The notes under the pieces are model-generated. The model searched no databases. It had not been told where the DNA came from and saw nothing but the letters and a program-made list of their open reading frames with translations. This document shows positions 10,858 to 18,848 of a stretch of DNA of 64,000 nt, one piece after another (the first letter of the stretch is position 1; each line of letters starts with the position of its first letter). Source of the DNA: Candidatus Multiplicimicrobium inquinatum. Its GTDB lineage: Bacteria > Omnitrophota > Omnitrophia > Omnitrophales > Aquincolibacteriaceae. The stretch is taken from contig DDUN01000038.1 in the NCBI GenBank assembly GCA_002344825.1, positions 24,923 to 88,922 of the forward strand, in the 5' to 3' direction. The translations under genes and the position numbers were made by a program.

Positions 10858-10944
10858 GGAGAGGTGGCAGAGCGGTTGAATGCGGCAGTCTTGAAAACTG
10901 TTATACCCGCAAGGGTATCGGGGGTTCGAATCCCTCCCTCTCCG
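10858..10944 (+). tRNA. tRNA-Ser (anticodon TGA)
   Basis: Acceptor arms GGAGAGG (10858-10864) and CCTCTCC (10937-10943) with discriminator G. The anticodon stem GCAGT/ACTGT encloses CTTGAAA, so the anticodon is TGA. The long variable arm TACCCGCAAGGGTA is typical of tRNA-Ser. TATAAT at 10840-10845 is a likely -10. CCA is not encoded. Confidence 0.95.
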
Positions 10945-11062
10945 TTCTTAAAGATGCCGGCGATGGCGGCGTTACGCTCCTTCAAATTTTTTCAACGCAC
11001 ATTTTCAGTGCGCCTCAAAAATTTTCGGTCGCAAGCCTTGCCCTCACCGGCATCTTTAAGAA
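10945..11062 (+). repeat. 118-bp inverted-repeat element, copy 1
   Basis: It starts on the base after tRNA-Ser(TGA). Perfect 16-bp ends: TTCTTAAAGATGCCGG (10945-10960) and CCGGCATCTTTAAGAA (11047-11062). An internal hairpin CGCAC/GTGCG is matched in copy 2 (18618-18735) by CGTAC/GTACG, a compensatory change. It is non-coding. A second tRNA-end remnant (GGTTAATCCCTC) lies at 11243-11254, so 10945-11246 as a whole may be one inserted unit. Confidence 0.75.
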
Positions 11063-11300
11063 CGAGGCTTGAAGGGATTCGAAGCAAGCCCGCGCCGACC
11101 TTATGGGAGGAAAAGCGTTTCGAGCAAAATAAGTCGAACGCGTCAGCGGGCGGGTGGGGCTGCGCAGCGAGCTGCTGCGAGCGAAGTAGCCGAATCCCTT
11201 CAATTGAAAATTAAAAGCAAACGAGAGAGAATGCATGAGGGGGGTTAATCCCTCTTATTGCTCTATCTATTTATAAAAAGAAAAACCCAACATACATAAA

Positions 11301-11546
11301 ATGACCGACAAGCCCGAAGAAAAAATCGAAAATGGTGTCCAACCTCTTGACGCGCTACTGACCTCGCTTAATATCAAAAACAGTGATCTTGTTGCGCAAT
11401 CTTCCGAGCAGCTTTCGCATAAAGTCGTGGCGAAGGCCCGCAAAGGGCGCCGCCTCACGATTAACGCAAAGCATAAAATCTTGAATGCGCTGAATGCATT
11501 TCAAAAAGAAAAAACCTATAAACTGCCCGATTTGTTCAACTACTAA
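11301..11546 (+). CDS. Small hypothetical protein
   Basis: An 81-residue soluble protein with no family I recognise. The middle (SNDLV-like HSHKVVAKARKGRRLT region) is basic and the end is rich in Asn, Lys and Leu. The spacing of predicted helices (LDALLTSLNI, HKVVAKARKG, AKHKILNALNAFQ) could fit a small helix-turn-helix protein, but that is a guess. It ends 13 bp before the DUF4197 gene and is probably cotranscribed with it. Real coding is supported by balanced composition and operon spacing only. Confidence 0.55.
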   Translation: MTDKPEEKIENGVQPLDALLTSLNIKNSDLVAQSSEQLSHKVVAKARKGRRLTINAKHKILNALNAFQKEKTYKLPDLFNY

Positions 11547-11559
11547 TACCAAGGACATG

Positions 11560-12276
11560 ATGAAAAAAATTATTTTGCTCGCTGCCCTTTTTTTAATTCC
11601 CGCTTCCGCGCAGGCGTTAGATTGGGCGGGGATGCTTAAAAAGGTGTCGACATCTCAGCCCGCAACAGGGGACTCCAAAATCGCAAACGGTCTCAAAGAA
11701 GCTTTGCGTGTGGGGGCTGAAAAAGCGGTTGCGATTACCGGTAAACAGGACGGCTACTTCAAAAACGAAGCGATTAAAATTCTTTTGCCTGAAAGACTGC
11801 GCGCCATGGAAGGCGCTTTGCGTAAAGTGGGGCTGGGCGGACAAATAGATCAGCTTGTTTTGAGCATGAACCGCGCCGCGGAAGCTGCCGCACCGCAGGC
11901 TAAAAGCATTTTTGTGAAAGCGATTTCCGAAATGACATTCGATGATGTTCAGAAAATTTACCAAGGCGGCGACACGGCAGCGACGCAGTATTTTCAAACC
12001 AAAACTTCTCCCGAGCTGACCCGGCTTTTTAAACCCGCGGTTACCCAAAGCATGGCCGAGTACAATGTTTCCAAAATGTATCAGGGGGTTGCCGGAAAAT
12101 ATAACGCGTTGCCCGCAGCAAAACTTTTCCCCGCGCCGGAAGTGGAAGACTACGTTGTGAAACAGTCTTTGAGCGGTCTCTTTAAAGTTTTGGGCGATCA
12201 GGAAAAAGCGATTCGCAAAGATCCCGCCGCGCGTGTTACCCAGCTTTTAAAGGATGTTTTTTCTCAAGCAAAATGA
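11560..12276 (+). CDS. DUF4197 family secreted protein
   Basis: About 238 residues with a clear Sec signal peptide (MKKIILLAALFLIPASAQA, cleavage near A-QA|LDW). The mature part matches DUF4197: helical, with DSKIANGLKEALRVGAEKAV near the start, GYFKNEAIKILLPERLR, and the C-terminal ATQYFQTKTSPELTRLFKP. DUF4197 proteins are periplasmic or exported and have no known function. AAGGA at 11551-11555 favours ATG 11560 over 11557. The stop overlaps the next start in an ATGA arrangement at 12273-12276. Confidence 0.8.
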   Translation: MKKIILLAALFLIPASAQALDWAGMLKKVSTSQPATGDSKIANGLKEALRVGAEKAVAITGKQDGYFKNEAIKILLPERLRAMEGALRKVGLGGQIDQLVLSMNRAAEAAAPQAKSIFVKAISEMTFDDVQKIYQGGDTAATQYFQTKTSPELTRLFKPAVTQSMAEYNVSKMYQGVAGKYNALPAAKLFPAPEVEDYVVKQSLSGLFKVLGDQEKAIRKDPAARVTQLLKDVFSQAK

Positions 12277-12467
12277 TCAGACTTTTGATCGTGCCGCTTT
12301 TTGTTTTTTTGCTTTGGCCCGCCTTGCTTCAGGCAGAGGAAAAAACCGGCGGGTACTTTCGTAAAGCAAAGCCTCCGGGCATTTTTGAGCGAATGAAAGA
12401 GAGCCTAAAGGAACCTTTCATTAAAAAGAAAAAAATTCAGCATCCTTATATCCGGCAAATCGATTAA
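12273..12467 (+). CDS. Small secreted hypothetical protein
   Basis: 64 residues. An N-terminal hydrophobic signal (MIRLLIVPLFVFLLWPALLQA) ends in a plausible signal peptidase site, leaving about 43 basic residues (KKKKIQHPYIRQID at the end). It overlaps the DUF4197 stop by four bases, which implies translational coupling. I know of no family. Confidence 0.6.
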   Translation: MIRLLIVPLFVFLLWPALLQAEEKTGGYFRKAKPPGIFERMKESLKEPFIKKKKIQHPYIRQID

Positions 12468-12508
12468 ATCCGTCCATCCGAAAGAATCAAACGTTCAACC
12501 TCAATTGA

Positions 12509-12537
12509 TTTACAGCGCAACCGGCATTCGCTATACT
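12509..12537 (+). promoter_or_regulatory. Sigma-70-type promoter for the coiled-coil gene
   Basis: TTTACA (12509-12514), 17-nt spacer, TATACT (12532-12537). The same pair of hexamers with the same spacing precedes tRNA-Arg. Confidence 0.6.
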
Positions 12538-12640
12538 CTGAATCTCTTGAAATTTTTTTATGCGCTTCAGCAGACAGCTTGTTATTTCTGTGCCCGCGAC
12601 AGTTGTTTGCCCGGAAGCCTTTTAGTCAAAGGCTGAACGG

Positions 12641-14785
12641 ATGATAAAACCGAATTTTCCGCAGGCGCTTTTCCGCGGGCAACCCGAAAAAAAGTGGAGC
12701 TTCGTTTTTCACGAAGTTTCCGCGGAGGCACGAGCCGCTTTTTCCGCTGACCTTGCCAAAAAATATGCTTTTTCCGAAGATGAGTGCGGCGAGGTTTTAA
12801 AAAACATACCCGTTTTGTTTTTGAGCGGGCTTGTGGAAGCCACGGCACAGCAATTTATCCGGCAATGGACACTTCCGGGCGTCAAGGTTGCCTTAACGGA
12901 AGATGAGGCTGTTAAACAAAAATGCTTTCAAATCATTTGGCCTGAAGCCGCCCCTTCTCCGGATGTTGCACTGGGGAAAATCAAATCAGAAAAATACACT
13001 TCGTCACTTGACTCCGCGCCTGATTATAAAAACAGTGACCGGGGAATTAAATTTTTAATTCAAAAGCTTGAAAGACGTGCGGCCGAACCCAAAACCGAAG
13101 CCCCTAAAGAAAATTTATCCGGCACCCCCGCGATAACGCCTCTGCCTAATCAGAAACCAATCGTGCCGCAGGTTGTTGCGGCAAGCAGCGCGCCTTTGGA
13201 GAAGCCTGTTTCGGCCGAAACGATGCAGGCGCTCAAAGACGAACTGCAGAAGCAGTTGGAAGCGAACGAAAAACAAAAACAGATTATCGAAGCACAGGCG
13301 GCACAGCTCATAGATAAACAGGCGGAGCTTGAGCGCCTTCAGTCCCAAAAAGCAGAATCAGAAAAGCCTCCGGGTGAAGATGCTGCGGCTAAGCAGAAAC
13401 TGGAAGAATTGGAAAGCGAATCAGCCCGCCTAAAACAAGAAATACAAAAAAATAGCGAGCTTTCCGCGCAAAAAGAAAGTTTTATGCGCAAAAATTTCGA
13501 AGAGCTGGAAAAAAATCTTGCAGCCGCGGAAGCCTCCAAAGTTGACATCCAAAAAGAAGCAGAAAGAAATTTGAAAGAGGCTCTTGAGGCGAAGGCCTGC
13601 GCGGAAGCGAAGCTGCAAGAACTTGAAAATGAAGCGCTCCAAAAACAAACTTCGCAGGCCTCATCCGAAATAAACGAGTCGGACGAGGGCTTGCAAGAGC
13701 AGGAAGAGGCAAAAACGAAACCCCTTCCTCCCGCGGCCCCGATTAAATCTTTGCTGAAGCAGGCGCTTCAAAAAAACAGTCAGAGCTCACCAGCCCCGAT
13801 GAAATCTGTCGCGATTGAAAAAAGCCAAAATGATTTTAAAGAGAAACAAGCGGAGCTTGAGCAAGCCCTTGAGGCAGAAAAAGCTAAAGCTGCGGAAGCA
13901 GAAAAAAAATATACCCAAGCACTGGAAGATTTTAATGTGCAAAAGGAAGCGTGGCAGGAAGAAGCTAAACAGCTTGGGTTACGTAACCAAGTATTAGTAG
14001 AAAAAATGGAAAAGGAAGCGGAGGCTTTGCGAGACAGCGCGCAAGAGCTGAAAAAAAGGGCTATTTTAGCGGAAGAGGCTATGCGCAAGGCTGAACAGAG
14101 CGCAGAGGAGACAGCCCTGCGAATGAAGCAAATGACCGAGCAAGACCGCACTCCGGGTTTTGAGCAAGCGCTTGAAGCGGAGCGGTTGAGTCATGCTGAT
14201 ACGGAAAAAAAGTATACCGCAATGCAAGAAGAGCTTCGCTCGCAAGAAGCGAAACGGCAGGAAGAAGTTAAAGAGCTGAACCTGCGCAATCAAAAGCTGT
14301 TGGATAAATTCGAAGAGGAAAGCAATCTTTTAAAAACAAAAATAGAAGAATTGGAAAAAAGCTTGTCTTCAGCGGAAGCCATTAACCGCGAAGCCGGACA
14401 ACGGCTGGAACAAGCACTGGAAGAAGAGCGCTTTAAGACAAAAGAAGCGGAGAAAAAAAACACCGAACTTTTAGAAACGCTTAAGAGCTCTGCTGAAAAA
14501 ACCGTTGCGGCGGAGCCGAATGAAAACGCAAGCGAAGAAAGCAAGCATTTGCAAAACAAACTTGCGGAAATTGAAAAGAAGTTAACGGAAAGCGAGTCTG
14601 TTCGGGAAGCGCTGGAAGCGGACAAAGAAAATGAAATCAAAGCGATGCGCGAAGCCTTGAGCGAGGTCTATGTGCATTTGTTAAGTCAGATGAAAGAAGA
14701 CAATCAGAAAAAAGATTTAACTATTCAGGCGCAGGCGGCTGAACTGGAAGCGCTGCATAAAGAGCGCGGTAAAAGCGGGGCCTGA
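12641..14785 (+). CDS. Long coiled-coil protein with an N-terminal globular domain
   Basis: 714 residues, no signal peptide. Residues 1 to about 90 are globular; the part FSEDECGEVLKNIPVLFLSGL...FIRQWTLPGVKVALT resembles the helix-strand pattern of the ribosomal L7/L12 C-terminal domain, a weak resemblance. Residues about 190-710 are almost unbroken Glu/Lys/Ala/Gln heptads, that is a long coiled coil, broken by a Pro-rich stretch (KPLPPAAPIKSLLKQ) near residue 370. It is a likely cytoskeletal or scaffold protein, but this is inferred from shape only. A second coiled-coil gene lies beyond tRNA-Arg at 15369, suggesting a related pair. Confidence 0.75.
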   Translation: MIKPNFPQALFRGQPEKKWSFVFHEVSAEARAAFSADLAKKYAFSEDECGEVLKNIPVLFLSGLVEATAQQFIRQWTLPGVKVALTEDEAVKQKCFQIIWPEAAPSPDVALGKIKSEKYTSSLDSAPDYKNSDRGIKFLIQKLERRAAEPKTEAPKENLSGTPAITPLPNQKPIVPQVVAASSAPLEKPVSAETMQALKDELQKQLEANEKQKQIIEAQAAQLIDKQAELERLQSQKAESEKPPGEDAAAKQKLEELESESARLKQEIQKNSELSAQKESFMRKNFEELEKNLAAAEASKVDIQKEAERNLKEALEAKACAEAKLQELENEALQKQTSQASSEINESDEGLQEQEEAKTKPLPPAAPIKSLLKQALQKNSQSSPAPMKSVAIEKSQNDFKEKQAELEQALEAEKAKAAEAEKKYTQALEDFNVQKEAWQEEAKQLGLRNQVLVEKMEKEAEALRDSAQELKKRAILAEEAMRKAEQSAEETALRMKQMTEQDRTPGFEQALEAERLSHADTEKKYTAMQEELRSQEAKRQEEVKELNLRNQKLLDKFEEESNLLKTKIEELEKSLSSAEAINREAGQRLEQALEEERFKTKEAEKKNTELLETLKSSAEKTVAAEPNENASEESKHLQNKLAEIEKKLTESESVREALEADKENEIKAMREALSEVYVHLLSQMKEDNQKKDLTIQAQAAELEALHKERGKSGA

Positions 14786-14858
14786 GATATCACGCAGAAA
14801 GCCGCCGCGGAGGACCCAAAATAGCAAAATCTCTTTCTTGTAGTGCCTTCTTCGCCGC

Positions 14859-14887
14859 TTTACAAAAGCGGTAGATTTGCCTATACT
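14859..14887 (+). promoter_or_regulatory. Promoter of tRNA-Arg
   Basis: TTTACA (14859-14864), 17-nt spacer, TATACT (14882-14887). The mature tRNA starts 40 bp downstream. Confidence 0.65.
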
Positions 14888-14926
14888 CTCGACTCTTCAA
14901 AGCCGCCCCACAGAGCGGCTTTTCAT

Positions 14927-15000
14927 GCGCCCGTAGCTCAATTGGATAGAGCATCTGACTACGGATCAGAAGGTTTATGGTTCAACTCCATACGGGCGCA
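14927..15000 (+). tRNA. tRNA-Arg (anticodon ACG)
   Basis: Acceptor arms GCGCCCG (14927-14933) and CGGGCGC (14993-14999), discriminator A. The anticodon stem TCTGA/TCAGA encloses CTACGGA, so the anticodon is ACG. Its wobble A34 is the substrate of TadA, encoded 2.7 kb downstream. CCA is not encoded. Confidence 0.96.
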
Positions 15001-15271
15001 TATTCTTTTTCTGAAAATGACCGTCTGCAGCGCACAAATCCACTCGCCTACGCCTTGTATTCAGGTCCTTTTGAGAAAACGAATGATAAATGGATGGAGC
15101 TGAAGTGAGCCGCGCAATTTATAGGGCTTTCGCGGAATAAGAAACAGACCTAATGTCAGATCCGCACGCAGCGAAGCCCAGGCGCGGCGAGTGGCCGACC
15201 TGAAGTGAGTGCGGCTGATTAAGCCGACATGAACAAAAGGCGCCAACTCCATACAGGCGCATATTTTTCTG
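14983..15271 (+). mobile_element. tRNA-3'-end element behind tRNA-Arg
   Basis: The end of tRNA-Arg and its downstream bases (CAACTCCATACGGGCGCA then TATTCTTTTTCTG, from 14983) recur as CAACTCCATACAGGCGCA then TATTTTTCTG from 15244, exactly 261 bp later. The intervening unit has no convincing ORF. It shares several blocks with the unit behind tRNA-Ser(GGA): TTTTCTGAAAA, CTTTTGAGAAAA, GAAGTGAGC, TAATGTCAGAT, and the 22-bp GCGAGTGGCCGACC box (15187-15208) followed by GGCGCC. This is the layout left by an element that enters a tRNA 3' end and restores it. Confidence 0.65.
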
Positions 15272-15368
15272 TTTATATCTTCTCCAGCGAATATAATTTG
15301 TTTGTGACCCATTTTTTTGAGAGCCCTTTTTTTAGACTGATTGTTTTTAAACAAAATCATTTTGTGTT

Positions 15369-17642
15369 ATGACAGAGCCGCAAAAACCTTCCGAGCCAAC
15401 AGATTATTCTGACGGGCAATCCAGCTTCCAAGATCTAACGCAGGATATTCGCCGGCTGCTATATCAACAGCAGCAAGAAACAGAAGGCGAAAGGAAAAAA
15501 AACGCAGAGTTACTGGAAATTTCTAAAAATCTTCAAACGCTTTTAAATGAAGCGGTCTCGGATCTCGAACAAGAAAAAATCCGCCTGGCAGAAGCAAAAA
15601 GAGAGCTTGGCGGAAGCGAGCAAAGCCTTTCTGATTTTAAAGAGGCGTCGGCGAAACAAATTCGCGAAAATCTTCAGAAAATTACCGACCACGAACGCGA
15701 CATAGAAGCTTTAAAAAAAGCAAAACTGGATAACGAAAAAGAAATCAAAGAAAAAACAGAGGCAATTTGCCGACTAGAAAGCAAGGCTGCGGAGCATCTC
15801 GCTGCGCTCCAATCTCAATCAAGCGAAAAAGAACGCGAGCAAGCTCAGGCTCAGGCAAAACAGCAAGAATTAGAAAACGAGCTTCGACAGACACGGCTTA
15901 AAAATGAAGCCCTCGAAAAAGAGCGCGCGGAGGCAGATGCGAAGATAAGCCAAATTAAAGAAGCAAGCACAAAAGAAATTAGCGAGGCAAGGGAAAGATC
16001 TGCTGAACACCAAGCCTTGGCCGAAAAGCTTGCTGATGAAAACGCGCTCCTGAAAAAAGAAACTGAAAAACAAAAAGCAGCTTATGAAGCCGAGCTCGAA
16101 ATTAAAAAATCAAAAATCATAGAATTGGAAAAAACAGGCGAAGATTTGCGGCTAGCCGTAGAAAATAAAGGGCGCGAGATTGACGGTGCTGTGAAAGAAA
16201 AAGCAGAGTCTCTTGCGAGCGAAAGAGCGCAAGCTCAAATAAAGCATAAAGAGCTGCAAGACAGGCTCGACGCATTAAGCCGTGATTATGACGCGACGGC
16301 CGCAAAGTTAAAAGAAGCGGAGCAGAAAAGCGCTGTCGACACCGGAGTTATCGAGCAGCAAAAGAGGGAGGCTGAGGAAGCAGCTTCAAACCTGGCTCAG
16401 CATCGCGAATTACAAACGCAGGCGGAAAAAAAGTTGGCGGAGCAGTCCGCGCAAAGCGAACAGCAGTTGCAAGCGCTCCGGGCTGAAAAAGAAGATTTAA
16501 TCCAGAAACATAAAGAGCTGGAAGGCAAACTTGATGCCCTGAGCCGTGATTATGCCGCGGCGACCGCGAAATTAAAAGAAGCGGAGGAGGAAAGCGCCGC
16601 CGCCGCCGAAGTTATCGAGCAGCAAAAGAAGGCGGTTGCGGAAACCGCTTCAAATCTTACTCAGCAACGCGAATTAAATGCACAGGCAGAAAACAGACGG
16701 GTAGAGCAGTTGACGCAGAGCGAACGGCAACTTCAGGCATTGCAGGGCGAAAAGGAAGATTTGGTTCGAAAGCACAAAGAGTTGCATGAGAAGCTTGAAG
16801 CGGCAACGCGTAATTTTCTGGAAACAACCGCAAAACTTACAGAAGCGGAAGAAAAAAACAGGGTCAATTTAAATGATCTAGAAAATCAAAAAAAAGAACA
16901 TGCCGAAGCGATTTCCAGGCTGGCGGAGCAACAAAATCTGAGTATTGAAAAAGAAGCGGCGGTACGCCAGCTAGCTGAAAATAAGCGCCAAATCGAAGTA
17001 TTGGGCAGTGAAAAGGACGGACTCGCTCAAAAGCAAAAATCTCTGGAGGCTAAACTGGTTGAGCTTCAGGTTAGAGAAGAAGCTTTGCGCCAAGAAAAAC
17101 AGAAACAGCATGAGCTTTTGGACGAACACATTAAAAAAGAACAGGCGTTGCGCGATAAGTATTCAGCACTTGAGGCGGTTAAAAACACTATGTTTACCGG
17201 CTGGAAAGATGAGCGGGAGCGACTTGCCCAGGCAACCGCTTCCCTTACAGATCTTCAAAGCAAGCTTGTAGCGGCAGAAGAAGAAGCGAAGAAATGGAAA
17301 GAATCCGCCGCTCTTCTTCAAACACAAAATTCGAAAACGGGAACGGAAAATAAAGTTTGGACGATCGGAGCGGAAGAAGACGGCTTGAAAAATAAAAATC
17401 AACTTCTTTCGCAGGCGCTTGATTCCGAGCGGGCGCGCGCAAAGAAAATGGAAGAGGACTTAGCGCGGTTGCGGCAGGTTATAGCGCTTGGGCAGCCGAA
17501 AGCGAGCGCGCCGGAAATAAAGTCCGCTATTTTGCCAGTAGCGCCTAAGCCGACGACAGGCAAAGACAAGGTGAATGGGTTGGAGCTCATTTTGGCGCTG
17601 GAAGATAAAAAAGAACCTCCGCAAAGCGGCAAAACAAAATAA
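15369..17642 (+). CDS. Long coiled-coil protein with 88-residue repeats
   Basis: 757 residues, soluble, no signal peptide, nearly all heptad coiled coil from residue about 30 to 700. An internal repeat is clear: K-H-K-E-L-x-x-K-L-D-A-L-S-R-D-Y begins at residues 293, 381 and 469, with a diverged unit near 556, a period of 88 residues (close to 12.5 heptads). This points to past tandem duplication. The C-terminus becomes Pro-rich (PVAPKPTTGKDK). It is a likely structural or scaffold protein; the function is unknown. It is separated from the other coiled-coil gene by tRNA-Arg and its element. The stop is 11 bp before tadA. Confidence 0.75.
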   Translation: MTEPQKPSEPTDYSDGQSSFQDLTQDIRRLLYQQQQETEGERKKNAELLEISKNLQTLLNEAVSDLEQEKIRLAEAKRELGGSEQSLSDFKEASAKQIRENLQKITDHERDIEALKKAKLDNEKEIKEKTEAICRLESKAAEHLAALQSQSSEKEREQAQAQAKQQELENELRQTRLKNEALEKERAEADAKISQIKEASTKEISEARERSAEHQALAEKLADENALLKKETEKQKAAYEAELEIKKSKIIELEKTGEDLRLAVENKGREIDGAVKEKAESLASERAQAQIKHKELQDRLDALSRDYDATAAKLKEAEQKSAVDTGVIEQQKREAEEAASNLAQHRELQTQAEKKLAEQSAQSEQQLQALRAEKEDLIQKHKELEGKLDALSRDYAAATAKLKEAEEESAAAAEVIEQQKKAVAETASNLTQQRELNAQAENRRVEQLTQSERQLQALQGEKEDLVRKHKELHEKLEAATRNFLETTAKLTEAEEKNRVNLNDLENQKKEHAEAISRLAEQQNLSIEKEAAVRQLAENKRQIEVLGSEKDGLAQKQKSLEAKLVELQVREEALRQEKQKQHELLDEHIKKEQALRDKYSALEAVKNTMFTGWKDERERLAQATASLTDLQSKLVAAEEEAKKWKESAALLQTQNSKTGTENKVWTIGAEEDGLKNKNQLLSQALDSERARAKKMEEDLARLRQVIALGQPKASAPEIKSAILPVAPKPTTGKDKVNGLELILALEDKKEPPQSGKTK

Positions 17643-17653
17643 TTTTGGATTAA

Positions 17654-18154
17654 ATGATGGAAAACATACACGAGCATTTTATGAAGGAAGCGATCAAGCA
17701 AGCGGTGATTGCTTTTGAACGCGGAGAAGTTCCCGTTGGCGCGGTCGTTGTTTATAAAAATAAAGTTATTGCGCGCGGGCACAATCAAATGGAAACCTTA
17801 CATGATCCGACAGCTCACGCGGAAATGATCGCAATGACCGCTGCTTCCGAGAAGTTATCGGAAGGGAGCGATAAACATCGCGGTTCTTTGGAAGGCTGTA
17901 CGCTTTATGTCACGATGGAGCCTTGCCCGATGTGTGCTGGGGCGCTTGTGATTTCAAAATGTTCCAGCGTCGTTTATGGCGCGCGGGATGTAAAAGCCGG
18001 AGCCTGTGAAAGCTTGTACCGTATCCCGCAAGATGACCGCCTCAACCATCGCCTTGCTGTTCTGGGCGGCGTGATGGAAGAAGACGCAAAAACACTTTTG
18101 CGGGAGTTCTTTGTGACACTACGGAATAATAAAAAGAATCTGCCGCTGAATTAG
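17654..18154 (+). CDS. tadA: tRNA-specific adenosine deaminase
   Basis: TadA deaminates A34 of tRNA-Arg(ACG) to inosine. The zinc site of the cytidine deaminase fold is complete: HAEMIA (His plus the proton-shuttling Glu) and PCPMCAGAL (two Cys). The N-terminal [24 protein letters not shown] and the [11 protein letters not shown] segment are characteristic. Length 166 is normal, with a short insert [14 protein letters not shown] before the Cys pair. The substrate gene, tRNA-Arg(ACG), lies in the same window. Confidence 0.96.
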   Translation: MMENIHEHFMKEAIKQAVIAFERGEVPVGAVVVYKNKVIARGHNQMETLHDPTAHAEMIAMTAASEKLSEGSDKHRGSLEGCTLYVTMEPCPMCAGALVISKCSSVVYGARDVKAGACESLYRIPQDDRLNHRLAVLGGVMEEDAKTLLREFFVTLRNNKKNLPLN

Positions 18155-18181
18155 GCCGAAACACCCCTGCCAAGATTGGTT

Positions 18182-18210
18182 TTGAGAAATTCCATAAGAT
18201 AAGCTAGTAT
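18182..18210 (+). promoter_or_regulatory. Promoter of tRNA-Ser(GGA)
   Basis: TTGAGA (18182-18187), 17-nt spacer, TAGTAT (18205-18210), 14 bp before the tRNA. Confidence 0.55.
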
Positions 18211-18224
18211 ACGCCCCTCTACGG

Positions 18225-18313
18225 GGAGAGGTCGCATAGCCTGGTCTAGTGCGCACGCCTGGAAAGTGTGTGAACCTGAAAGGGTTCCGTGGGTTCGAAT
18301 CCCACCCTCTCCG
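18225..18313 (+). tRNA. tRNA-Ser (anticodon GGA)
   Basis: Acceptor arms GGAGAGG (18225-18231) and CCTCTCC (18306-18312), discriminator G. The anticodon stem CACGC/GTGTG encloses CTGGAAA, so the anticodon is GGA. The long variable arm is present. CCA follows directly at 18314-18316, the only one of the four tRNAs here where it is encoded, perhaps by chance. Confidence 0.95.
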
Positions 18314-18617
18314 CCATTTTCTGAAAAAGGGCGTCTGCTTCGCCGCGCTCTTCACTCCCTTGTGCGGCGTAGGTTTCACTACGCCTCCGCGGTCGTTTGA
18401 TCGCATCTCGCATTCAACCCTTTTTGAGAAAATAGCTTTTGATAGATGGGATTCGAAGTGAGCGACGCCTTATTTTAAACTGCGCCGAATATAAATCTGA
18501 CTTAATGTCAGATTTACAAGAGGCGCTTTCTTTATAAGGAGCGAGTGGCCGACCCGCAGTGATTGCCGCTGACTAAGCGGACAAGAACGAAGGGCGCCGT
18601 TAATCCCACCCTCTCCG
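18314..18617 (+). mobile_element. tRNA-3'-end element behind tRNA-Ser(GGA)
   Basis: The last 16 bases of the tRNA (AATCCCACCCTCTCCG, 18298-18313) recur exactly at 18602-18617, 304 bp later. The unit between them is non-coding. It shares TTTTCTGAAAA, CTTTTTGAGAAAA, GAAGTGAGC, TAATGTCAGAT and the GCGAGTGGCCGACC box (18541-18562) with the tRNA-Arg unit. It also has a block (18355-18426) with the stem GGCGTA/TACGCC that recurs before rlmN at about 28944-29015. Confidence 0.7.
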
Positions 18618-18735
18618 TTCTTTATTCTGCCGGCCATGGCTGCGTTACGCTCCCTCAAATTTTCTCGACGTACACTTTTAGTACGCCTCAAAAATTTTCG
18701 GTCGCAAGCCTTGCCCTGACCGGCATCTTAAAGAA
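18618..18735 (+). repeat. 118-bp inverted-repeat element, copy 2
   Basis: It starts on the base after the duplicated tRNA-Ser end, as copy 1 does after tRNA-Ser(TGA). Ends TTCTTTATTCTGCCGG and CCGGCATCTTAAAGAA pair imperfectly. The internal stem is CGTAC/GTACG against CGCAC/GTGCG in copy 1. Behind it (18736-18848) lies one more trace of the unit core, ATGGGATTTGAAGTGAACCG. No gene is seen from 18155 to 18848 apart from the tRNA. Confidence 0.7.
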
Positions 18736-18848
18736 CGTATGGTTCATGGGATTTGAAGTGAACCGCTCTATTATTTAGTGAAAATAAGCCCTAAGAACAA
18801 AGACGCGGCGGACCTAACTATGAATCCGTTTTTCGGCGATGGGTTATC

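Noticed and set aside
12641..17642. SMC-type ATPases
   Set aside because: No Walker A or signature motif is present in either long coiled-coil protein.
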